DNA of 64,000 bases, taken from the NCBI RefSeq assembly GCF_014898055.3, contig NW_023601543.1, positions 64,059,782-64,123,781 of the forward strand, written 5' to 3'. The translations under genes and the position numbers were made by a program. The DNA is from Talpa occidentalis. Taxonomy: Eukaryota > Chordata > Mammalia > Eulipotyphla > Talpidae. The notes beneath the pieces were generated by a model that was given only the letters and a program-made list of their open reading frames with translations, ran no database searches and was not told the origin of the DNA. Each line of letters begins with the position of its first letter. Positions within the stretch are counted from its first letter, which is position 1. This document shows positions 56,358 to 64,000 of this stretch, in pieces.

Positions 56358-56744
56358 TCACCGTGGGCGTCTCCGGATGGAACCCTGAACATTTATTCAT
56401 AGGGTGTTTTTGGCAGCTTCTGAACTCCTCCTAGTAAGTGCTGTCTTTGGGGGGTTGTCTTAAAAAAACACATGGAGATTGGGGAGTTTGGTTAACCAGT
56501 GAGTCTCTAGCAGGAGGTCTTGGGGTGCTTGTCTGTCCAGCAGTGCTTCGGGAAACTGGCTCCTGGGGCAAGCCCGCCAAGACAGAGGCAAGACGGAGCT
56601 TCCCTTACCTCCTTGGTCACCGTCCTGTGTACCGGGCTGGCCCCAGATGGCCCCTGGCTGCCAGGCTCCTGGAGATATTACGCTGGCTCCTTTCAGGCGC
56701 AGCAAGGCTCACCACAGGAGAGCCTACAGCCCCCATCTTGTTTC
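56358..56744. other. Unique sequence, no gene recognised
   Basis: No supported feature. Confidence 0.4.
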
Positions 56745-56880
56745 AGCGGGGTGTCAAGAACACTGGCGCTGGAGCTAGCGACATCTGGGCTCACCACCTC
56801 TGCCATCCTGGGCAAGTCCCTTCTGAGCCCTGTGATCGCTTCCTCCTCTGTGCCAGGCTCACTACCAGTGTGGCCGGCTC
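56745..56880 (+). mobile_element. MIR SINE fragment
   Basis: 'ggcgctggagctagcgacat' and 'gccatcctgggcaagtccct' then 'cttcctcctctgtgcc' follow MIR order. Confidence 0.8.
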
Positions 56881-56984
56881 CTTCCTCCTGAGGACCAGCC
56901 GAGGGGCCCCGTGTAAGGTGTGCACCTGCAGAAGAAGCTGTTGTTGCCCAGCTCCGTGTGCGGGTGCGGGGTGGCGATGACTTC

Positions 56985-57275
56985 CATTTCCCCAGAAGCA
57001 AACTCTGAGAGGAAGATTTGTGTGGAAGTGATTTTTTTTTTTTTCTGGGACGTACCGAGAGGGTATAGAAGAAGTAGCGCCAGGAAGGGGAGGAGAGCAA
57101 TGGCAGACACAGTCCTGCTGCAGAGGGGAGCCTCAGCCCGATCCCATGAGTGGGGGAGGGCAGCTCTGGAGAGTAAGTCACACCTCAGAGTCTGTCCTAG
57201 TGAGAGATCCAACCTGTTGTACTCTCATCACAGTTGGCTAAGGACGGCCCTGGGAGTGTGGCTAGAAACTTCTAG
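56985..57275. mobile_element. Possible old repeat, class unresolved
   Basis: 'ttccccagaagcaaactctg' followed by a T-run and 'ggaaggggaggagagcaatg' resembles the stretch at 26985-27160. Family not identified. Confidence 0.3.
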
Positions 57276-58246
57276 ATGTTTCTGACTCTCTGAGGGTGGG
57301 CCTCCAAAGAGAGTCACAGTGGAGGCAGTCCAAAATTGGGGAGGGACGCTTACAGTTAGTAACAGGGGCTTCTGGGGCCTGTCCTCCTCCCGGTCTGCTC
57401 AAGTGCCCCTCCCATCAGCTGCCAGACAGACTGACAGGGACTCACAGGAACTGGTGTGAGAAGGCAGAAGGATGGTTGGTTGGGGAGGAGGTGGAAACCT
57501 GAGTGGCTTTCAGCCATGCCCAACCTCTGGGGGCACCCAGACACTGGGCATGGGGGAGTGGGGCCTCAGACCCAGGATTCCAGCTCTTCTAAGTCTTTTC
57601 TGTACCACACAGGCCCCATTTCCGATCGCTGTTGAAACCGCTTCAAAAGCCTCACCTGGGGTTTTATTTTCCTTCCCCTGAGCATAACAGCTGTCTTCCT
57701 TCCTTCTTCTTCCTCAACCAGGACTTGCAGGGTGTCTTCTTCAAATCACCCACCAACCAGGGCTTCTGGGCTTCTAGCTCCAGCTCCATGCCCCTCCCTG
57801 CCCTCCTGGCCCTCGGCCACTTGCTCTTCCCTTTCCTCTGACTTCCCACTGTTTCCCTGCCTCATTCCGGCCTCTTTGCTCCACCTCTCCCAACTGTTAG
57901 CAACTGGGCCTAAAGGTTTCTGTGGGTGCCTTTGTCACCCAGACCCTCAGCTTCCTTTCTCAAGCCACCAAGTCTCCTGTGCCCTATGGCAGGGACTGGG
58001 ATGAGGGGCCTGGAATTCTGGACACCCCTTTCCCTAAATTTCCGTTCATCAGCGAGGGTGAGTTTATTTTCCGCCGACAGGAATTCCGAGTGTGAATGAT
58101 TTCACCACTGCTCTTTCTTGGTGCAGCTGGAATTTTATTTGTCACTGGGTTAGGAATTTGACTTCCTGGCTTTTTCCAGCCCAGTCAAATCTTCTCTCCT
58201 CCCCTATTCTCTGCTCCCTGCCCTTCCCTGCTCGCCTCTCCTCTTC

Positions 58247-58248
<2 letters not shown>
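57276..58248. other. Unique sequence, no gene recognised
   Basis: No supported feature. Confidence 0.4.
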
Positions 58249-58293
<45 letters not shown>

Positions 58294-58316
58294 GTCTCTC
58301 TCTCTCACACACACAA
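58249..58316. repeat. (CT)n microsatellite with (CA)n end
   Basis: About 50 bp of CT, two CTGT interruptions, then a short CA run. Confidence 0.97.
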
Positions 58317-59534
58317 ACCGGATTGCTGTCCTCAGGGTGGCAGTGAGCCAGGTGAGGATGGGAGCTGTGGGGAGAACACTGAGGAGCCGCAGGCCCCTCA
58401 GGTAAGTGCCAGGGAGCGAGCCGAGAAACACGCTGACAAGTGGCCCAGGGCTGCATTCGGTGACTTCAGTTACCCACACTGCCAAGCGCCTTCACCACCA
58501 CAGCAGTCACTATTTTTCGTATTTTTCACTTCAAAAATTGCTTAACCCAGGGCATGGCATATACTTGACATTTGGTAACAGTTGAATTGGAAAAAGATGC
58601 TTTAAGAGGGTCATTAAGACAAACGCTGTTTGAAAATGTTACAGAAATTCCATTTCGCTATTTGAAAAGAAAAGAGTATTATATTGTCTTAGCAAGAATA
58701 CTTTTTCTTTCAGCAGTTCACTCATTTTTCCTCCCGTGGCTCTAGATGATTAAATGGTGTTTTTGTACCGTCACCCACAGTTCTCGGCAGCCCTGGGATT
58801 CCGAGGAGCCTAGTGGGGCACAGCTTTGCGCAGGAACTGCGTGCGTTTTCTTGGACTCTCACCAACCCGTCCAGAGCTGGAGAGCCACCTGGCAGCTGGA
58901 CCGTGAACTGTGCACTGGTGAAGAGCATGGTCTCCAGCTAACGTATCCGCCCCTGGACAAGGGTGGACAAAGGGTGTCACTTGTTTTCCCTGCAGTGCCT
59001 TCCTCTGAGGAAACTGAAAAACATGAAGGAACACTCCCCCACAAAACTCCCCCCGTGTGAATTGTGTCCTGTAACTTCGGGTGGGCCCGCCTCTGCGGCT
59101 AAGCTCAGCTGAGACCAGAGTTGCAGAGTCTGGCCTTGTGAGCTCCTGGCAGTTAACCTCACACGAAGGGCAAACGTTCTTGTGGCACAACAACCTCAGC
59201 TTGCCGGCCTGTCAGCAGTTTGGCCAGTGTGTCTTCCCATTAGTCACAACGGGGAGGAGTGGTGAGTGTGGACAGTCACTGAGAATCCATAGGCTTCAGG
59301 AGGAAAACCAAAAAAGCACCGCTATCTAAGACTGCTGAGTACTGGCACCAAGGTGGCATTGGGTGAAAAGCCACATCTCCCACAGACAAATATTTGCTCT
59401 TGACCTTGGAGGCCTCTTTGTGAAGATCACTTGTTTAAGGAGGACCATCTTATCCTCTTGGGGCAGGCACCTCGGGAGCACTTGGGAACCCTTGCCTGAA
59501 GCTCTCCCTGGCTGCCTGAGTGGGTAGCCCACAA
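58317..59534. other. Unique sequence, no gene recognised
   Basis: No supported feature. Confidence 0.4.
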
Positions 59535-59800
59535 CTGTGCCCCTAACTCTGCCGGTTAGGATTTGGTGGGTAGATACACCAGCTTCCTCATCCTTCAGGG
59601 TGGACAATCCGACGTGGTCAACGGGAAGTATCCCCTGGCATGGAAGGCCGTCCTCCCTCAGTGGCAACCTATTTATGAATATATTCTCTCACTTCCTTCC
59701 TGGCTCTCATGTCCTCATTGTCCTAGGGTGCTTCCAAGAATTGCCTCCGAAGAAACTACTTGCACTCAAAACCTTGCGTCAGATTATGCTTCCCATCTAA
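59535..59800 (+). mobile_element. Old LTR-type repeat, 3' part
   Basis: 'agatacaccagcttcctcat', 'agtatcccctggcatggaag', 'tcatgtcctcattgtcctag' and 'aaactacttgcactcaaaac' match a known mammalian LTR end in order. Its 5' part may extend to about 59330. Confidence 0.6.
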
Positions 59801-59879
59801 ATTAAGTCCCCCTGTTTTTTTTTTCAGGGTACCCGCCCCCTCCATGGTACTTATATCATGATCTGTAACTGTGGATTTG
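59801..59879 (+). mobile_element. L2 LINE 3' fragment, left part
   Basis: 'tacttatatcatgatctgta' is L2 3'-region wording. Interrupted by the SINE. Confidence 0.6.
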
Positions 59880-60161
59880 TTTTGTTTGTTTGTTTTTAAA
59901 GATTTATTTATTTATGCATACAAGAGCTGGGGTACAGGCCAGAGATGTGGGGGGTGAGAGGATCCACCAGAGACAGAGTGGGGAACAGAACAGGCAGACT
60001 GCCTGAAATACACTGCTGAGGGAAGCAGTGGATGAGACAGGAGAGGTCTGCTGCGCCATGTGGGTTTCTCCCTTGGCTGGCCGGGGATCGAACTTGCGCT
60101 GCAGAGCCTATGGATTGCCTCCTAGTGCAATGTTCAACCTACTGTGCCACCGGGGAGGCCC
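59880..60161 (-). mobile_element. tRNA-derived SINE, subfamily B
   Basis: Reversed tail 'aaagatttatttatttatgc', reversed B box 'ggggatcgaactt', reversed head 'gccaccggggaggccc'. The 17-bp duplications 59863-59879 and 60162-60178 are exact. Confidence 0.97.
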
Positions 60162-60178
60162 CTGTAACTGTGGATTTG

Positions 60179-60340
60179 ATTAGGTGTTAATTTGCTTAAT
60201 GTCTGCCTTCTCTAGTAGAATACAGACTAGACAAGGGCAGAGACAATATCTGTTTTGCTCATCCCCCAGAAATCCCCCAACCCGGGGCTTAATACATTGG
60301 TAGATGCATAATATAAATTCTGTTGAAGGAAGGAATGCGA
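60179..60340 (+). mobile_element. L2 LINE 3' fragment, right part
   Basis: 'atacagactagacaagggca' and 'gggcttaatacattggtaga' complete the L2 3' end. Confidence 0.7.
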
Positions 60341-60389
60341 AAGCCTAAGAAGACAGGGCTTTCTCATCGTTCAGGCTCTGTGGTGGTTT

Positions 60390-60606
60390 TAAAACACACT
60401 TTCATAGTTTGCTGACACTCCTTCAAATGAAGGGTGGAGTCTGTTTCACCTCCCCTTGAATCTGGATCTGCTGATGACACCTTCACCTAAGAGTATGAAC
60501 TTGCTGGGTCATAGGAGGTGAGGCAGTTTGTCCTTAGAGCCCTGAGTCACCTTCATAAGAACGCTGATGACCTTTGGCTGGCCATGCTGTGAGGAAGCCC
60601 CATCTA
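60390..60606 (+). mobile_element. MLT1-like LTR, left part
   Basis: 'cctccccttgaatctggatc' and 'gccatgctgtgaggaagccc' in MLT1 order. Split by the insertion that follows. Confidence 0.75.
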
Positions 60607-61080
60607 CATACAGAGGTGTGAAAGGTTCACATCACTACAGCCATTTTGAAATAGGGCTGGAGTAAGACACAGCCGGAAAAAATGCCATCCCCTGTGAATG
60701 AAACCAAATCCCTGAACTGGGCCAGACCACCAGTGTTCTAAGAAGCCAGCAGGGAGACTAGCCAGATTAAAAGGACTGATAAAAGTGATCTTGGGCTTAT
60801 TTTTCACCTTGTGACCCAAGTGACCGTGACCTCAACCATGACCTCAGCTGTTAATGTATCCTTCTTTTTCTCTCCTTAAGAGCCCCCCCAACCTGGGTCC
60901 CTTCTTGGGACATATTTTGGGTTTCTAACCTGAACCTTTGCTCCCCTATTTGCAATTCTCTGCTATTTCCAAGAGAATGCATTTTGGCTTACCTCTAACC
61001 TTGCTGTTCTTTTATTAAAGGTTAACAAAGGCCACATGATCCACAGTGCTTAGCTGAGTCCACAGCTCCACAGTCCCAGC
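60607..61080 (+). mobile_element. Probable second LTR inserted in the MLT1
   Basis: It interrupts a continuous MLT1. It has LTR features: a 'taaaaggactgataaaagtg' box, 'cccttcttgggacatatttt' and a late 'cttttattaaag' polyadenylation-like signal. Family not identified. Confidence 0.45.
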
Positions 61081-61322
61081 TGAGTCCAGACTTTGAGTCA
61101 TTTCAGCCCAAGCACGAGACGTGAGTGAAAGAGCCTAGATGATTCCGAACCCCAAACCTTCATATCTTCTCAACTGAGACCCCAGACATCATGCAGTAGA
61201 GACACAAGGCATCATACTACCATGCTCTGTCCAAATCTCCAGCCCATGGAAACTTCCAGCATAATAAAATGGTTGTTCACCTGCTAAATTTGGAATAATT
61301 TGTTATGCAGAAATAACAGCAC
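61081..61322 (+). mobile_element. MLT1-like LTR, right part
   Basis: 'agcataataaaatggttgtt' and 'aataatttgttatgcagaaa' are the expected end of the element begun at 60390. Confidence 0.75.
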
Positions 61323-61329
61323 GCCCTTA

Positions 61330-61450
61330 TTATAAATGCATTCATGCCTCTTTCATTCCATAGTCATTCATCCAGCTCCTCCTATGTGTCAGATAGGGCA
61401 CAAAGTAAGCACCCCTACCTTCCAGGAACTTACAGTCTAGGGGCTGCTGT
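61330..61450 (-). mobile_element. L2/MIR-type old retroposon fragment, reverse
   Basis: 'cagctcctcctatgtgtcag' and 'taccttccaggaacttacag' are the usual wording of this repeat. Confidence 0.65.
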
Positions 61451-62459
61451 TGTAACTGTATCTTGCCAAAGCCTACGTGTTGCTTTTTAACAATAATGAG
61501 TCGATTTTTCAAAAACCACTTCCAGATGGTGTGGGGGGAAGGGTGCTTCCTGAGTGAGTTGCCAAGGGAAGCTCCAGAGGTAGGTGGATTAGATAACACA
61601 GACCCAGAGAGCTCTATTATTTGCTGGCTGTCAACCAAGCTGTCCTGCAAATCATCCACAGGCTAGCTGCGCCCTCACACCGTGGGGAAGAGACCAAGGG
61701 GGGGGGTGCCTGGGAGGTGTCATCCCCGTGGCAGAAGGACAAGGAAAGGTCCCCACAGGCCCTGGAGAGAGATGATGTCTGCCTCTCAGAGGCTGGGAGT
61801 AGGGAGAGTTAGGCCAAGCTGAGGCCACTGGCTGGCCCTCTGGCTGACTTAGCAGATCCAGGGTGTCCGGGCCTCCTGGCATCTGGATCTGGGAAACAAG
61901 TGTGATTTTATGCTGCTTACGTTTCTGTTCCTCCTTCAGTCTTTCGCAAAGCAAATTTTAAAAACTCTTCTTGTCTCCACTCGGCTGAGATGACACAGAG
62001 AAAAGGACCCTGTCCTTCCTGGGACCATCATAAAGGGCATTTTTCCTGGAGGTGGCCCACAGATTCTAGGTGCCAAGTGCAAGAGGAAGGGGCATTCTGG
62101 GAGGGCGGAATAGGAGTCCTGCCTCCTCTGTATGCCTGGAGATTTTCCTTCCTCCAAATGTTGTGTTTCTGCCTTGTTGGTCTGGGGCTTGTATAAAGCA
62201 GGAGGCCATGAAAGGGTACTGTTGAGTAAAGTAAAGCTGCTGCCCCCAGAGATCAGCACCAATGGCCTGGCCTTTGTGACTTCAGAGGAGCCACCTTCCC
62301 CTCGGGCTCCTTGCTCTGGTCTCTCCTGAGACAATCATGCTGGTCTCGCTGGCACATCGTGTTTCTCTGCTGTACCCGCAAGGCAACTGCTTTTCTCCTG
62401 TTACTCTGCCTTCTAAGATGACTGGGTAACTCAGCTAAATCAAGGCCTGAGCATCCCAT
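61451..62459. other. Unique sequence, no gene recognised
   Basis: No supported feature. Confidence 0.4.
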
Positions 62460-62625
62460 TAGGGTTTTGCTATTCAGCCATCCAATAAACAGTAAGCATT
62501 GTGCCCAGAGCATTTTTAGCTGCTCACGTGGCTGTGAATAAAGGAGATTAGTGCCCCCTGTCCTCACTGAGCTTACACTGGAATAAGTTGGCCAAGAGTA
62601 AAATATACAGAGAAACAGGAACCTG
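62460..62625 (-). mobile_element. L2/MIR-type old retroposon fragment, reverse
   Basis: 'gtaagcattgtgcccagagc' then 'gtcctcactgagcttacact'. Diverged. Confidence 0.6.
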
Positions 62626-63439
62626 GAGCATGTGGCTTACACCTTCAGTCTGAGGTGCCTCCTCTGATTTCCTGGCTAGCTAAGATCCTCTTCCCAAGCA
62701 GATGCCGACTTTGAGCCCTTAAGAAGGTTCCAGTACTAGAGAATGAGGTCCAAGTCCCCTCTCTGTGAGTAAGGTCCACCTTTTGAAGGCCAGAAGGACC
62801 ACTTTCCAGTTCTGGGGGAGCCCTCTGCCCCCTACACCTGCCCCCCACCTCTGCAGGATAATGTCAGAGACCTTCCTGTTGGCCTACGTGAGACTGACGC
62901 CAACTATTGTAGCAGGGGAAGATGGTTTCTTTACCAGGAGTTTCCTTCTGGTTCTAAAAATAGATAAATGTTTTCTTTTGGAGGGGGGAATAACATTTCC
63001 CCAAGATAAGATTTAGGGGAACATTGCAGTTAATGAGGCTCTTAGAACCAGCACCAAACAAAGGAGCATGTTAAGACACATTTTCTTATTAGAGTGGTGG
63101 GGTCTCCCTCTGTCTTGTGGTTAATTCCGGGCACTCTTCTCCTTCGGTTCCCGACTTCCTCTGGTAAGCCCCCCCGGATTAACCTGTCACACCCTGTCAG
63201 TCTCGACGCAGGCAGCTCTCTGTGTCCAGGTCCTGGTGGCATTATGTTACCTCCAACTTCTGAGTAGCACTGTTTATTTTCCATCGAAAATTAGACCAAA
63301 AGCTGTATGGAGGTGGGGGTGGGGATTTACTTCTTTGATGTTTTTGCATCTTCTAGTGTCTCATTTATAAAATTCCTAGGGCATGCCCTGCAAAAGTTGG
63401 CAAGTAATAACTTAGCTAGCCACTAAGTAGTGACTGAAC
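62626..63439. other. Unique sequence, no gene recognised
   Basis: No supported feature. Confidence 0.4.
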
Positions 63440-63456
63440 ACTTTTTTTTTTTTTTA
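63440..63456. repeat. Poly-T run
   Basis: About 16 T's. Confidence 0.9.
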
Positions 63457-63531
63457 CTTTTTTCTTGTTCTCCCATCCTCAGTATCACCACTCTCCTCAC
63501 AAAGAATAAATTGCTGTGTCTCTAGTAGAGA

Positions 63532-63573
63532 TGTGTGTGAGTGAGTGTGTGTGTGTGCGTGTGAGTGTGTGTT
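63532..63573. repeat. (TG)n microsatellite, interrupted
   Basis: TG repeats with GAG and GCG interruptions. Confidence 0.9.
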
Positions 63574-64000
63574 TTGGAAATGGGGTGGGGTGAGGGAGGG
63601 AAGAGGTTGAGAAGGTTCCTGCTAGGATATATTTTACCTGCAATTCTCCTTTGTGAGGCCAACTCTATTTTCCAGGAATCATCTTCCTAACTGTCTTCCC
63701 TCCCTGGTGGAATGACCCAGGGCCTCTCCCCTCTCCTCTCTTACAAGATGATGAGCACAAGGAGCATGGGGGGACCCACCTGCCATACCTCTGCTGTGGG
63801 GGCTCCAAGGCACACTTAGTGTCCTGGACTCAGAGCTCAGTAAGGCCTCTCCCAGTTCTGACACTCTTGTTATTGTGGCTGCACTCTTAACCTGACTCCT
63901 ATATCATTTTATATTTTAAAATGACAGATTTATTAGGAAAAGTAGAAAGAAAAGAGACACCTGCATAGTCACAGGAAGGCAGTCTTGGGAGGAGAGCTGC
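63574..64000. other. Unique sequence to window edge
   Basis: No gene or named repeat is recognised. Confidence 0.4.

Noticed and set aside
1..64000. Bacterial defence system, operon, CRISPR array or phage
   Set aside because: Repeat content is wholly mammalian. There are no spaced palindromic repeats and no prokaryotic gene organisation.

Overview
This window is a piece of a placental-mammal nuclear genome. The evidence is dense interspersed-repeat fossils: MIR, L2, L1M-type LINEs, MER5A and other hAT miniature elements, and MLT1-like LTRs. Eleven copies of a lineage-specific tRNA-derived SINE lie on top of these. That SINE is not Alu (primates), B1/B2 (rodents), Can-SINE (carnivores), PRE-1 (pigs), CHR/Bov-tA (whales and ruminants), ERE (horses) or VES (vesper bats), as I know those families. 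Its tRNA-like head (GGTGGCGCAGCGGTT) fits a laurasiatherian mammal best, but I cannot name the species.

I recognise no protein-coding gene, no exon with convincing protein similarity, no tRNA, rRNA or snRNA gene and no CRISPR array. Open frames reach about 234 codons but overlap in several frames in GC-rich DNA, run through SINEs or simple repeats, and match no domain I know. The window is best read as intergenic or intronic sequence with possible regulatory elements. The prokaryotic idea of operons does not apply here.

Layout. 1-7 kb: an L1 tail cut by the window edge, three LTR fossils, a SINE with a clear target-site duplication, and a 16-bp minisatellite built on AGGTCA. 7-12 kb: MIR and L2 remnants, ending in two facing Z-DNA-prone TG/CA tracts. 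12.7-13.5 kb: a CpG-island-like block. 14.6-17.4 kb: SINE, hAT element, MIR and an L1 tail. 17.4-22.5 kb: mostly unique sequence. 22.5-24.6 kb: a three-layer nest of L1, LTR and SINE. 25.6-33.4 kb: L2, LTR and MIR remnants and a local inverted duplication. 33.4-39.2 kb: mostly unique, with paired TAATTA motifs. 39.2-47.8 kb: LTR, L1 and SINE insertions around an AT-rich segment that looks like a conserved non-coding element. 47.8-55.6 kb: SINE, MER5A, MIR and MLT1. 55.6-56.4 kb: a second CpG-island-like block that begins inside a hAT fossil and is followed by a TATA-like box and an AP-1 palindrome. 56.4-64 kb: MIR, LTRs, a SINE inside an L2, and simple repeats.

The insertion order can be read directly. 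The tRNA SINEs are the youngest layer, since they interrupt LTRs and L2s and keep target-site duplications of 10-18 bp. The MLT1-like LTRs are intermediate, and the L1ME, L2 and MIR remnants are oldest. I found no undescribed multi-gene system. The most unusual signals are the poorly known SINE family with two subfamilies, the two CpG-rich regulatory candidates, the AGGTCA minisatellite and the inverted duplication. Repeat names below were assigned by eye from remembered consensus sequences, so subfamily names and edges are approximate.
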